A stretch of 64,000 nt of DNA from Clostridium punense (GCF_017874425.1 NZ_JAGGLL010000001.1:1-64000); one strand, 5' to 3'. Numbered from the stretch's first letter, positions 1 through 8,767 are shown. Numbers and translations: made by a program. Notes: generated from the sequence alone by a model not told the origin.

Positions 1-80
1 AAAACTTAAATCAGAATATTGAACTAGTAAAGGGTATAGTCAACCCCCTTGAGTACTACAAAGAATAATTAAAGTTTTCA

Positions 81-108
81 AGTGGTAAATCTATATAGAT
101 TTACCACT
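81..108. repeat. 28-bp perfect palindrome
   Basis: The left arm AGTGGTAAATCTAT is followed directly by its exact reverse complement, so all 28 bases are self-complementary with no loop. No T-run follows on either strand, so a classical intrinsic terminator is not supported. It could be an operator-like site or a hairpin at the end of a transcript. Confidence 0.6.
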
Positions 109-182
109 CCTAAATTTAAAGTATTTTAGTTTTAAATCAGCATAAACACTTAATCTTATTTTAAGTTTTGAAGCGGTTTATC

Positions 183-288
183 TATAGGTAACCAGATTTA
201 AAGCTTAACTTATACATGAGTACTCTTCTTGTTCCCTAAAGGCTTTTTCAAGATATATAAATTAAATTTTCACTAAGAAAGCCTATAT
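183..288 (+). repeat. Dispersed repeat family A, copy A1
   Basis: Begins TATAGGTAACCAG and ends GAAGCCTATAT-like (AAAGCCTATAT here), with the conserved internal segments CTTAACTTATACATGAGT and GTTCCCTAAAGGC. Its right end abuts the left end of copy A2, so the two share the terminal TATA. Confidence 0.7.
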
Positions 289-388
289 AAAGAACCAATC
301 CTAAGATTTAACTTATACATAAAAATCACCTTGGCTCTCTAAGGTTTTTGGGTGATAAACAAACCATTTTTCCCCGCTGAAGCCTATA
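286..388 (+). repeat. Dispersed repeat family A, copy A2 (degenerate)
   Basis: Recognised by a left end TATAAAGAACCA, the internal AGATTTAACTTATACAT and CTCTAAGG segments, and a right end GAAGCCTATA. The middle has diverged strongly from the other copies. It lies directly after A1 in the same orientation, giving a tandem arrangement. Confidence 0.5.
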
Positions 389-439
389 GTACATAAATTA
401 TACCACTCTAGGGAATAAATTCAATGTTTTATTTCATGT

Positions 440-545
440 TATAGGTAACCAGAGTTAAAACTTAACTTCTGCACGAGTCCTCCCCTGGTTTCCTTAAGGG
501 CCTAGGAATATGAACAAGTTAAAATTCTACCATGGAACCCTATAG
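440..545 (+). repeat. Dispersed repeat family A, copy A3
   Basis: Starts TATAGGTAACCAGAG and ends GGAACCCTATAG. The internal CTGGTTTCCTTAAGGGCC can pair back to the left GGTAACCAG with one mismatch. It ends about 20 bases from the stop codon of the dgkA-PAP2 gene, so it lies at the 3' end of that transcript. Confidence 0.65.
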
Positions 546-565
546 ATTTATTATTTAGTAAAAGG

Positions 566-1264
566 TTAACCTAAAAATTGATATAACAATAAGGTCAATA
601 AAGAACCAAAGGCAGCCCCAAATATAACTTCTAATATGGAATGTATTTCTGAATCTACTCTACTTTGTGCTACAATTGCTGCTAATAAATAAGAAAGAAT
701 CATCACCAAGGGCTCAGTAGTTAGCAAGGTTATAGTAGTTGCTACTGAAAAGGCAATGGCGCTATGCCCGCTTGGCATTCCTCCCTTTAGAGGAGTTCCC
801 TCATCATATATAGCTTTAACCACCACAGTTACAATACTCACTACCACCAGCATAAGAAATATCATATGCGGACTGGAGTTTTTTATCTTTGACATCATTA
901 TAATAGAAAAGGGTAATACTCTATCATAAAATATGATATATCCTACTAACACAGCATTAATTGCAGTTATGAGTACTGCTCCTGCTGCCACATTTTTTGC
1001 AATTTTAGCTAGAGGGTGATAATAGTTTGTGGTAGCATCAATGGCACACTCTATTGCAGTATTTATCATTTCAGCCATTATTACCATGGTAATAGTTATT
1101 GTTATTATTAATAGCTCCACCTTGCTTAAATCATAAAAGAAACATGCTGTGAGCACCAAAAGGGCTACTATCATATGAATTCTCATATTTCTCTGAGTTC
1201 TAATGGAGTATATTATTCCCTCGATAGCATAATTAAAGCTATCTACTAGCTTTTTTACCTTCAT
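566..1264 (-). CDS. Diacylglycerol kinase / PAP2 phosphatase fusion
   Basis: The 232-residue integral membrane protein joins two lipid enzymes. Residues 1-110 form a DgkA-type kinase domain, with the signature AEMINTAIE at 64-72. This family phosphorylates undecaprenol or diacylglycerol at the membrane. Residues 115-232 form a PAP2 phosphatase-like domain with PSGHS (164-168) and SRVDSEIH (201-208), which fit motifs C2 and C3. The expected first motif KX6RP reads KAIYDEGTP, so its arginine is absent. This could mean altered activity or just a clade variant. It is the last gene of the yqfC-to-dgkA run, 65 bases after ybeY. Undecaprenol recycling is the likeliest role (inference). Confidence 0.85.
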   Translation of the reverse strand: MKVKKLVDSFNYAIEGIIYSIRTQRNMRIHMIVALLVLTACFFYDLSKVELLIITITITMVIMAEMINTAIECAIDATTNYYHPLAKIAKNVAAGAVLITAINAVLVGYIIFYDRVLPFSIIMMSKIKNSSPHMIFLMLVVVSIVTVVVKAIYDEGTPLKGGMPSGHSAIAFSVATTITLLTTEPLVMILSYLLAAIVAQSRVDSEIHSILEVIFGAAFGSLLTLLLYQFLG

Positions 1265-1329
1265 TCTACAACCACCTTAAACAAAGTTGACATGGTTTCT
1301 TATCACCATGTCAAACACTTATGATTATT

Positions 1330-1830
1330 TTATCTATTAATATTAAATCTATTCAATATTTCTTCTTCTCTTTTTCTCATTACTATTTTATCCTGCTCTT
1401 CCATATGGTCATAACCTAAAAGATGAAGAATGGAGTGTACTACCAGATAACAAACTTCTCTTAAGTAAGAATGACCATACTCCTCACTTTGTTCTAAAGC
1501 TCTCTCAAGAGAAAGAGCCATATCTCCTAATATTAGATTTCCTTCATTCAAGTCGGTAATTTCAAATTTATAACCTATATATAAGTCTTTGAATACCTTA
1601 TGATTTTCATATTCTAACATAGGAAAGGATAATACATCCGTTACCTTATCTATATTTCTCATATCCTTATTTATTTCTCTTATTTCTTCATTATCAACAA
1701 ATATTACACTAATTTCACAAGGAATAGTAACTTCTTCCTCTTTTAGGGTATACAGGATTATCTCTTCTACAGACTTTTCTAATTCCTTGGTAATTTCAAC
1801 TTTATCTTGTCTATTATCTAAATAAATCAT
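1330..1830 (-). CDS. ybeY: Endoribonuclease YbeY (rRNA maturation factor)
   Basis: The zinc-binding signature [11 protein letters not shown] is at residues 132-142 and TDVLSFP at 64-70, both diagnostic of YbeY/UPF0054. The family acts in 16S rRNA 3' processing and ribosome quality control. The 166-residue length is normal, with a few extra residues between the two motifs. A GGAAGGAAT Shine-Dalgarno sequence precedes the ATG. The gene follows the 7TM-HD gene after three bases, so the two are surely cotranscribed. Position and motif together make the call firm. Confidence 0.93.
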   Translation of the reverse strand: MIYLDNRQDKVEITKELEKSVEEIILYTLKEEEVTIPCEISVIFVDNEEIREINKDMRNIDKVTDVLSFPMLEYENHKVFKDLYIGYKFEITDLNEGNLILGDMALSLERALEQSEEYGHSYLREVCYLVVHSILHLLGYDHMEEQDKIVMRKREEEILNRFNINR

Positions 1831-1833
1831 TTG

Positions 1834-3942
1834 TTATTCCTTCCCTTGTTCTATAGTTTTTTCCTTTGGATATTCTATTCTTTCATGATATATTCCTGAA
1901 AGTACTTTTAAGAAAGCCTGCCTCATATCCTTAATATCCTTAAAGGTTAGCTCTGAATTTGAAAGTTGCTCTTCTTCTAACCTTCCTTTAATGATATTAT
2001 CTACCATTGCTTCAATTTTCTCTTTATTTGGAGCTTGTATAGACCTTACAGCAGCTTCAATGCTATCTGCTAACATTACAATAGCAGCCTCTTTAGTGGT
2101 TGGTGCCGGTCCTTTATATCTGTAATCCTCTTCTCTCACTTCATCAGGGTTCTCGCTCTTATTCTTCATAGTAATATAAAAATACTTTACTAAAGAATCT
2201 CCATGATGCTGAGCAATTACATCTATTATGGACTGAGGCAACCCATACTTCTTTCCAAGTCTTACTCCATCCGTTACATGAGAAAGTATTATTGAAGAGC
2301 TTAAAGCAGGTTCTATGCTATCATGAGGATTATCAATACCCACTTGATTTTCCTTGAAATAGTAAGGCCTTTCAAGCTTTCCTACATCATGATAGTAGGC
2401 TGAAACTCTTGCAAGAACAGGGTTAGCTCCAACACTCTCTGCTGCCATTTCAGCTAAATTAGCTACTAAAACAGAGTGATGATAGGTTCCTGGGGCTTCA
2501 AGAAGTAATCTTTTCATCAATGGATGATTTGGGTTTGATAATTCTAATAGCTTTATGTTAGTTATTAAATCGAATATATTTTCTAGAAAAGGAAGTATTC
2601 CTATAGCTAAAATACCTGAAACCAAGGCAGATATTCCTGTAGCTAAGGATTTCTTTGCAATATCTATTAAATTGCTACTCAAAAAGTATCCTATTACAGA
2701 AGTAAATATTATATTTATAATAGCTATATATAGGGCAGAGTAGATTATATCATTTCTTTGTTGCACCTTTTTCAATATTATTGGTACTGCGATTACATTT
2801 ATTAATGCAATTAAGGTTATATCTATAGAAAACTTAACTAACAAAGCTATAAATACTACATTCAACATACTAATAACTACAGAAACCTTATCCTCTAAAA
2901 GTACACATAGTAGTATAGGTACACAGGAAAAAGGGATTATATATGGTGAAATAATTCCCATAGTTCTTGCTAATACTACTGTTAGTACTGTTAAAAAGTT
3001 TACTAACACTAACTTCTTATAATCTATATAGGTATGTTTATTCTTTCCTCTAAGATAAAACCATTGCAATCCAATTATTCCAAGCACCATTGCAATTAAA
3101 TTAATATGAAGAGAAAAACTAAAAGACACATCTTGATTTAAAAGACCTAAATTTTTAAGCACATCAATTTGCGCTTCTGTAATTGGTTCCCCCTCATTTA
3201 CAATGTTTTGATCTTTTTTAATTATTACAGGCTTAACATCTTTGCTAGCTTCCTGTCTTAATTGTTCAGTTTTCTCATGATCAATGAAATAATTAGGTTT
3301 AACTTGGGTATACCCAATAGCCATACCTAAATCCTTAATACTTTTAGAATAAGTAGAGTTATTAAAAGTTGTAGTTATAGTTCCCTGTGCTACTGCAATA
3401 TCTTGAGGTTTATTTTCATAGATTGCAGTGCTATCAAAAAGTTTACCCGTAGTATCTACTAAAAACTTTTTCAAACTATCTAAGTCTTTATCTTCTAAAC
3501 TTACTAATATAGTATAGTTTTCCAAAGAAAGATTTCCAATTGGACTTTGTTCCCTTAGTGCTTTACTTTTTTCTTCTTGTAGTTTTTCAGGAGAACCTTC
3601 CTGTTGATTTATACTAGGAAGCACTTCCTTATTTACCTTTTTTACTGTATCAAATAACCCTTCAATATTTTTTATAGCTATTTTTTTCACATTAGCATCA
3701 TAGCTATACATATCCTGTACATGCCTCAGTGCTTGTTCTATGTTCTTTTGAGTGGTTATTTCATCGGTAATATCTTTTGGCGCTCTAATATCTACCTTAG
3801 CAATATCACCAACAGCTAAATCGTATTTAGCTGTTATTAAGGAAGAGCTTAGGGTAAAGTAAACTAAAATTACAGTAATAACAAATACAATGTAAGGCTT
3901 GGTTTTGGGAAGGTTTATTTTTCCTAATTTTGTGTAACCCAT
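1834..3942 (-). CDS. pgpH: 7TM-HD family cyclic-di-AMP phosphodiesterase (PgpH-like)
   Basis: The 702-residue membrane protein has one N-terminal TM helix (about 14-35), a large extracytoplasmic region rich in acidic and lysine residues, a bundle of about seven TM helices (about 280-450), and a C-terminal HD domain. The HD motif lies in YYHDVGK near residue 518, with a preceding HHSV and a later HHG. This is the 7TMR-HDED architecture of PgpH, which hydrolyses c-di-AMP. An ATG that fits the AAAAGGTGAT ribosome binding site was chosen over a GTG three codons upstream that lies within that site. In Bacillus a phoH gene usually sits between yqfD and this gene. Here they are adjacent. Confidence 0.88.
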   Translation of the reverse strand: MGYTKLGKINLPKTKPYIVFVITVILVYFTLSSSLITAKYDLAVGDIAKVDIRAPKDITDEITTQKNIEQALRHVQDMYSYDANVKKIAIKNIEGLFDTVKKVNKEVLPSINQQEGSPEKLQEEKSKALREQSPIGNLSLENYTILVSLEDKDLDSLKKFLVDTTGKLFDSTAIYENKPQDIAVAQGTITTTFNNSTYSKSIKDLGMAIGYTQVKPNYFIDHEKTEQLRQEASKDVKPVIIKKDQNIVNEGEPITEAQIDVLKNLGLLNQDVSFSFSLHINLIAMVLGIIGLQWFYLRGKNKHTYIDYKKLVLVNFLTVLTVVLARTMGIISPYIIPFSCVPILLCVLLEDKVSVVISMLNVVFIALLVKFSIDITLIALINVIAVPIILKKVQQRNDIIYSALYIAIINIIFTSVIGYFLSSNLIDIAKKSLATGISALVSGILAIGILPFLENIFDLITNIKLLELSNPNHPLMKRLLLEAPGTYHHSVLVANLAEMAAESVGANPVLARVSAYYHDVGKLERPYYFKENQVGIDNPHDSIEPALSSSIILSHVTDGVRLGKKYGLPQSIIDVIAQHHGDSLVKYFYITMKNKSENPDEVREEDYRYKGPAPTTKEAAIVMLADSIEAAVRSIQAPNKEKIEAMVDNIIKGRLEEEQLSNSELTFKDIKDMRQAFLKVLSGIYHERIEYPKEKTIEQGKE

Positions 3943-3968
3943 TATTATCACCTTTTCTTTTTGGATAA

Positions 3969-5111
3969 TTATTGATTAGGCACCACTTCATCCATTCCAA
4001 TATCTTCTTCAGCAATGACTAATACTTTAATCAAATACTTATCTTGTAACTTTTCAATACTTGGGGTTACTTCAATGACTTTTACTGACTTATCTAAGTT
4101 TAACTTTATTTTATTTTCCAAGTCCTTTGCTAAAGCTTCAGGATCTGTTGGCTTTTCATTTTCACTTAGCTCATAATATACGTCACTTTTAATTATTCCC
4201 CCATTGTTTTCTATTTTATCATATAATTCGAAGTTATTTAATGAATTTTTTACATAAAATTTCTTATCCTTAAAGGTGAAGTAATAATTCTTCATTGTAT
4301 TGCCCGTTTTAACTTTTTCTACATAAGTTAAAGGTAATTCTGCAGTATCTTCGTAAAAAGTTCTAGCATAAACCTTTCCCTCTGCTTTTATTGTATAAAC
4401 TTTCCCCTCTTTACCTTGCTCTCCCTTTATTAACAAGTCACCCTTCTTAATCACTTTTCCTGGTTCTGTAGCAGCTGTGCCTGAGGTTGTATATATTCTC
4501 TCTACAACTCCATCCATTTTAGCTACCACATTACCTGTAAGTTGCTGTTCTTTCAACTTAGGTGGCGCTTGCCTTTCAACAACTTCTATAGATAACTTTG
4601 ACCCCTCAATTCTTGCTTTAACCCACATAACTTCATCTGTATCTTTAACAATTTTATCTTCAAGCTTTTCTACATCAATAGCAGATTTTTTAACCCCTGG
4701 ATTAATACCATAACTTTGAACTAACATTCTTAGTTCTAAAGGAGTTAAATGATGCTTTGTTACAATTTCTATTTTCCAAATAAAACTACTTAAATAATAT
4801 AATACACTAAAGAATACTACCACTCCTGCTAGAAGTGCCTTTCTACTTTTAAGCTTTAAGAAAACAAAGGTCAACCCTCTTCTCTTTTCTATTTTAATTT
4901 TACTTTGAGTTTTTCTTGCAGCTTCTTCTAATATTTTATAATCGCAAAGTCTAATCTCTAAGGATAGAGATGCCACATTGTTTTTTTTAATATTTTTAAT
5001 CTGCACCTCATTCTTCCAAAGGTAGTTCAGTATTTTTTCAGGGCTTAGAGTTTGAATTTCAACTGTGATATAACTTCTTTTATACTTAGTTATATTATTC
5101 ATTATCATCAT
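3969..5111 (-). CDS. yqfD: Sporulation protein YqfD
   Basis: About 380 residues. The N-terminal cytoplasmic part (1-85) is followed by a TM segment at about 90-110 and then a long extracytoplasmic region with POTRA-like sequence. This matches YqfD/SpoIV-associated proteins made under sigma-E in the mother cell, whose biochemical role is not settled. The start is uncertain: ATG codons occur at the chosen position and one and three codons further on, all overlapping the end of yqfC and none with a strong Shine-Dalgarno sequence. Translational coupling to yqfC is therefore likely. Neighbours on both sides agree with the family's usual order. Confidence 0.88.
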   Translation of the reverse strand: MMIMNNITKYKRSYITVEIQTLSPEKILNYLWKNEVQIKNIKKNNVASLSLEIRLCDYKILEEAARKTQSKIKIEKRRGLTFVFLKLKSRKALLAGVVVFFSVLYYLSSFIWKIEIVTKHHLTPLELRMLVQSYGINPGVKKSAIDVEKLEDKIVKDTDEVMWVKARIEGSKLSIEVVERQAPPKLKEQQLTGNVVAKMDGVVERIYTTSGTAATEPGKVIKKGDLLIKGEQGKEGKVYTIKAEGKVYARTFYEDTAELPLTYVEKVKTGNTMKNYYFTFKDKKFYVKNSLNNFELYDKIENNGGIIKSDVYYELSENEKPTDPEALAKDLENKIKLNLDKSVKVIEVTPSIEKLQDKYLIKVLVIAEEDIGMDEVVPNQ

Positions 5112-5379
5112 ATACAATAGACTTAAACTTACCGCTTAAAGCTATTGTACTTCCCCCTACAAAGATAATTTCAAAATTCCCCCCTGAAATATTAACAACT
5201 CCTATAGAAGTTCTGATTTTAATTTGGTTTTCACCAAAGAATATAACCCCCTTATGGTTTTCTATGGAAATCTCACTATTTGAAATTACTGTAACCTTAG
5301 GCAAGTCCAAAATCATCTCTCTAGGAAGATCTAGCTTGTTTGCCACTGATTCCTTAACTTTTCTAAATTTATCACTCAA
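5095..5379 (-). CDS. yqfC: Sporulation protein YqfC
   Basis: A 94-residue YabP/YqfC family protein. It begins SDKFRKVKESVANKLDLP and continues with a beta-rich YabP-type segment (ISNSEISIENHKG... GGNFEIIFVGG). The TTG start is preferred because AGGTGAT stands a few bases before it; a GTG three codons upstream lies inside that site. The family is expressed in sporulation and is almost always next to yqfD. Here the two coding regions overlap by about 17 bases, so they are probably coupled. Confidence 0.88.
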   Translation of the reverse strand: MSDKFRKVKESVANKLDLPREMILDLPKVTVISNSEISIENHKGVIFFGENQIKIRTSIGVVNISGGNFEIIFVGGSTIALSGKFKSIVYDDNE

Positions 5380-5482
5380 ATTTATCACCTCATCATATTA
5401 GAATAAAACACCACAGTTACTCTGTTAAATTTTATGATGAGGATGTCCGATAAATTACAGAAAATAAAAAAAAGCAAAAACA

Positions 5483-5508
5483 AAGGAACTCAGATGTCTG
5501 AGTTCCTT
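5483..5508 (-). terminator. Intrinsic terminator of rpsU-yqeY
   Basis: A 12-bp perfect stem (AAGGAACTCAGA with its complement) has a two-base loop and is followed on the minus strand by a long T-rich tract. The stem overlaps the TAA stop codon of yqeY. It separates the rpsU-yqeY unit from yqfC. Confidence 0.92.
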
Positions 5509-5956
5509 ATTTATTCAAATAATCTTTGACTATTTGGCTTACTATTTTTCCATCTGCACGACCATTTACTTTTGGTCTAATGTCAGACATGATTTTTCCC
5601 ATATCTTTCATGCTATTAGCGCCCAGTTTTTCCGCTGACTCAACAATAATTTGTCGAACTTCATCTTCAGTTAACTGCTTAGGAAGGTATTCTAACAAGA
5701 TTTCAATTTCTGCAACAGCATTATCTACTAAATCTTGCCTATTTCCTTTTTCAAACTCTAGCATGGCATCTCGCCTTTGCTTGACTTCCTTAGCTAAAAC
5801 CTCAATAATTTGATCATCATTAAGACTTGAACCGTCGGCTTTCTCAGCCATTAGAATAGCAGCTTTAGCCATACTAATTACACTTGCCTTAAACTTTTCT
5901 TTTTGCTTAAGAGCATCTTTCCAGTCCTGTTGTAATCTCTCCTTAAGGGATGACAT
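5507..5956 (-). CDS. yqeY: GatB/YqeY domain protein
   Basis: A 149-residue stand-alone GatB/YqeY domain, the tRNA-binding helical domain also found at the C-terminus of the amidotransferase subunit GatB. The sequence shows SLKERLQQDWKDALKQK at the start and NGRADGKIVSQIVKDYL at the end, as in the family. The exact role is unknown. It follows rpsU by 23 bases and shares its promoter and terminator, the usual Firmicute arrangement. Confidence 0.92.
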   Translation of the reverse strand: MSSLKERLQQDWKDALKQKEKFKASVISMAKAAILMAEKADGSSLNDDQIIEVLAKEVKQRRDAMLEFEKGNRQDLVDNAVAEIEILLEYLPKQLTEDEVRQIIVESAEKLGANSMKDMGKIMSDIRPKVNGRADGKIVSQIVKDYLNK

Positions 5957-5979
5957 TATTCAACCTTCTTTCAAAAATT

Positions 5980-6156
5980 CTATTTGAATTTTCTCTTTCT
6001 TGCAGCTTCTGATTTTTTCTTTCTCTTAACACTTGGTTTCTCGTAATGTTCTCTCTTTCTTACTTCTGAAAGAACACCAGCTCTAGCACATTTCTTCTTA
6101 AATCTTCTTAATGCGTTCTCTAGTGATTCGTTTTCTCCAACCTTGATTTCTGACAT
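5980..6156 (-). CDS. rpsU: 30S ribosomal protein S21
   Basis: A 58-residue basic protein translated directly from the sequence: [19 protein letters not shown] at the start, then a Lys/Arg-rich tail [15 protein letters not shown]. This is the S21 family, which binds the 30S platform near the anti-Shine-Dalgarno region. The ATG follows an AGGGAGGG ribosome binding site. A near-perfect sigma-A promoter stands about 80 bases upstream, so rpsU-yqeY forms a two-gene operon. Confidence 0.96.
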   Translation of the reverse strand: MSEIKVGENESLENALRRFKKKCARAGVLSEVRKREHYEKPSVKRKKKSEAARKRKFK

Positions 6157-6234
6157 TTATATCCCTCCCTCCGCTAGCTCAATTCTAATTTAAATTAAAA
6201 GTAGCCAATGCGGGGCCTAAATAGCACAGTATCA

Positions 6235-6263
6235 ATTATACAGTCGGCATATGATATTGTCAA
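6235..6263 (-). promoter_or_regulatory. Sigma-A promoter of rpsU-yqeY
   Basis: On the minus strand the -35 TTGACA and -10 TATAAT are both perfect consensus and 17 bases apart. Transcription would start near 6228 and give a leader of about 70 bases to the rpsU ATG. It lies just after the HIT gene stop codon. Confidence 0.92.
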
Positions 6264-6270
6264 GAATTTC

Positions 6271-6609
6271 TTAACCTGGTGGCCAACCTAAATTTCTTCC
6301 ACCTAATAGGTGAAAATGTAAGTGTGCTACACTTTGACCTCCCTGCATACCGATGTTTGTAACTACTCTATAACCTGACTCATCTACCCCTAGCTCCTTA
6401 GCAAGTTTTGCGATAGTAGTAAATATATGTCCCACTACTTCTGCATTTCCCTCATTAATATAATTAACAGAGGTGATATGTTCTTTTGGAATTACAAGCA
6501 CGTGGACTGGTGCTGAAGGGTTAATATCTTTAAAAGCTAATATCTTTTCATCTTCATAAACCTTTGTGCAAGGAATTTCCTTGTCTACTATCTTACAAAA
6601 AATACACAT
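6271..6609 (-). CDS. HIT family nucleotide-binding protein (HinT-like)
   Basis: A 112-residue protein with the histidine triad HLHFH at residues 96-100 (H98 the expected nucleophile) and the N-terminal CIFCKIV that is common in HinT homologues. The family hydrolyses nucleoside phosphoramidates such as AMP-lysine. Full length, with an ATG start. It lies downstream of mtaB after a gap of about 105 bases and upstream of the rpsU promoter. No own terminator was recognised. Confidence 0.92.
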   Translation of the reverse strand: MCIFCKIVDKEIPCTKVYEDEKILAFKDINPSAPVHVLVIPKEHITSVNYINEGNAEVVGHIFTTIAKLAKELGVDESGYRVVTNIGMQGGQSVAHLHFHLLGGRNLGWPPG

Positions 6610-6716
6610 AATTAATTCACCTCCATCCTTCTTATTTTATGGATAATTTACAATATTATTCTACATAAAGTATTTTTTTCCTTCACATCTATATAAATAA
6701 GATTTTGTACATACCA

Positions 6717-8015
6717 TTAAATTTTCCCTATCATATTTTCACTTTCAACAGCCATAAGTTTTGTTGGTAGTATTTTTCCTTTTAAATCTTTTTCGCTATG
6801 GGTAATGACTTTAATGTAGTTAGGAGTATATCCTATATAATAGTTTTCTCTCCCCTTTACTTCCTCTTCATAAAGCACGTCCGTTTCCCTATTTAAGAAC
6901 TTTTCCATAAACTCTTTTTCATTCTTACTATTTAGCTCAATAAGTTTATTACTTCTTTGTTCTTTTATATTTCCATCTACCTGGAAATCCATCTCAGCAG
7001 CTTTAGTTCCTGTTCTTGGGCTGTATTTAAAGATGTGCATTTTAGATAGTTTAATTCCACTTAAGAAGTTATAAGTTTCATTGAATTCTTTTTCTGTTTC
7101 CCCTGGGAAACCTACAATTATATCTGTTGTAATAGACACATCCGGCATATATCTTCTTAGATTCTCTACCACAACTCTATAATCCTCAGCAGTATAATGC
7201 CTGTTCATTCTTTTTAAAGTTGTATCACATCCACTTTGTAGGGATAAATGGAAATGTGGGCACATTTTCTTAAGCTCAACAATCTTTTCTATTACCCCTT
7301 CTGAAAAGAAGGTAGGGTCGATAGAACCTATTCTAATTCTCTCTATGCCTTCAACTTCATGGATTTCTTCTAAAACTTTAACTAGGGACCAATTGCCCTC
7401 TAAATCTACCCCGTAGGAAGCTGTATGTACTCCTGATAAAATTATTTCTTTAAACCCATTTTTAGCAAGTTCTTTGACTTCACTGATTATCTTCTCAGGT
7501 TCCTTACTGCACACTGCACCTCTTGCAAAAGGAATTAAGCAATAAGAACAAAATCTATTACAGCCATCTTGTATTTTTAAGAAGGCCCTTGTCTTATCTT
7601 GATATTCTTCTATGGATAGTTCTTCAAATTGTTTATTTTTTAATACATCACTTACTTCTACAATTTGTTTCCTCTCTTCTCTTGCTCTATTAACCCAATA
7701 AACTATCTCTCCTTTGTTTCTACTTCCAAGAACTACATCTACACCTTCAATTTGTGAAATCTCTTCAGATGCAATTTGAGAGTAACATCCTACTACAGCT
7801 ATAATTGCCTCTGGATTTTTTCTTCTTGCTCTGCTAATCATTTGACGAGATTTCTTATCTCCCATGTTAGTAACAGTGCAGGTATTTATTACATAAACAT
7901 CTGAAAATTCATCAAAGGCTGTAACTTCATAACCTTCTTTAATGAACTTTTCAGTCATAGCTTCTGATTCATATACATTAACTCTACATCCTAATGTAGC
8001 AAAAGCAACTTTCAT
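6717..8015 (-). CDS. mtaB: tRNA t6A37 methylthiotransferase MtaB
   Basis: The 432-residue radical-SAM methylthiotransferase converts t6A to ms2t6A at position 37 of ANN-decoding tRNAs. The N-terminal UPF0004 domain supplies cluster cysteines C10 (TLGCRVN), C46 (NTCTVTN) and C77 (GCYSQ). The radical-SAM CX3CX2C is C152/C156/C159 in GCNRFCSYC. A TRAM-like C-terminus follows. The short TLGCRVN signature and the gene neighbours favour MtaB over MiaB or RimO. It starts two bases after rsmE, with a GGAGGAATT ribosome binding site. Confidence 0.93.
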   Translation of the reverse strand: MKVAFATLGCRVNVYESEAMTEKFIKEGYEVTAFDEFSDVYVINTCTVTNMGDKKSRQMISRARRKNPEAIIAVVGCYSQIASEEISQIEGVDVVLGSRNKGEIVYWVNRAREERKQIVEVSDVLKNKQFEELSIEEYQDKTRAFLKIQDGCNRFCSYCLIPFARGAVCSKEPEKIISEVKELAKNGFKEIILSGVHTASYGVDLEGNWSLVKVLEEIHEVEGIERIRIGSIDPTFFSEGVIEKIVELKKMCPHFHLSLQSGCDTTLKRMNRHYTAEDYRVVVENLRRYMPDVSITTDIIVGFPGETEKEFNETYNFLSGIKLSKMHIFKYSPRTGTKAAEMDFQVDGNIKEQRSNKLIELNSKNEKEFMEKFLNRETDVLYEEEVKGRENYYIGYTPNYIKVITHSEKDLKGKILPTKLMAVESENMIGKI

Positions 8016-8017
8016 TA

Positions 8018-8767
8018 TTAAATTCCTCCTAAATCTCCTAATTCATACATTAGAAGGCTTAATGCTGTGAAACCCGCTGTTTCTGTTCTTAAGATTCTTG
8101 GCCCTAAGGTTACTATATAAGCTCCTAAATCTTTAAAACTTTGGATTTCACTTTCCTCAAAGCCTCCCTCAGGTCCTATAATTATAGCCACGTCTTTAAT
8201 CTCTTTATTTTTAACTTCAGTAACTACATATTTTATTCCTTCACCCTTTTGGTTCTCATAAGGAACTACAATTAAGTCATATTTCTTTAAAGCTTCTTGT
8301 AAGTCTTCAAATTCAATTGGTGTGTTAATAACAGGAATTAAGCTTCTCTTACTTTGTTTACAAGCTTCTAAAGCAATTCTATTCCATCTGTCCACCTTTT
8401 TAAATTCTGATAACTCACTTTTTACTACCACTCGTTCAGTGATAATAGGAGTAATCTCAGAAATCCCAAGTTCTGTGCATTTTTGTACAATTAAATCCAT
8501 CTTTGCAGACTTTGGCATTCCTTGATAAAGATGTACCTTCAAATTGCTTTCATTGTTAAGTTCAACTTTTTCTATAAGCTTTACCTTAACCTCTTTCTTA
8601 TTAACTTCCTCTATTTCTCCAAGGTACTCCGTGCCTTCTCCATCATTTATATTAACTTTATCACCGCTGTCTAACCTTAAGACCTTGTAAATATGCTTAA
8701 CGTCTTCTCCTTCAATGATGCAGCTATCTCCATGAATGTTCTCTTTCGATATAAAAAACTTATGCAT
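8018..8767 (-). CDS. rsmE: 16S rRNA m3U1498 methyltransferase RsmE
   Basis: A 249-residue SPOUT-class enzyme. An N-terminal PUA-like domain (1-70) is followed by the trefoil-knot methyltransferase domain, with IIGPEGGFEESE and a C-terminal LGPRILRTETA loop, both diagnostic of RsmE. It methylates U1498 of 16S rRNA in the assembled 30S subunit. It sits between prmA and mtaB as in Bacillus. Repeat copy B1 separates it from prmA. Confidence 0.94.
   Translation of the reverse strand: MHKFFISKENIHGDSCIIEGEDVKHIYKVLRLDSGDKVNINDGEGTEYLGEIEEVNKKEVKVKLIEKVELNNESNLKVHLYQGMPKSAKMDLIVQKCTELGISEITPIITERVVVKSELSEFKKVDRWNRIALEACKQSKRSLIPVINTPIEFEDLQEALKKYDLIVVPYENQKGEGIKYVVTEVKNKEIKDVAIIIGPEGGFEESEIQSFKDLGAYIVTLGPRILRTETAGFTALSLLMYELGDLGGI

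Larger units (their letters stand above)
1..565. other. Noncoding region downstream of dgkA-PAP2, with three repeat copies
   Basis: No credible gene is seen. The stretch holds a 28-base perfect palindrome near its left end and three consecutive copies of dispersed repeat family A, which are listed separately. The remainder is AT-rich sequence with no motif that I recognise. Confidence 0.6.

Noticed and set aside
3827-4015. Short minus-strand open frame across the pgpH/yqfD junction
   Set aside because: It overlaps two well supported genes in another frame and has no family resemblance.
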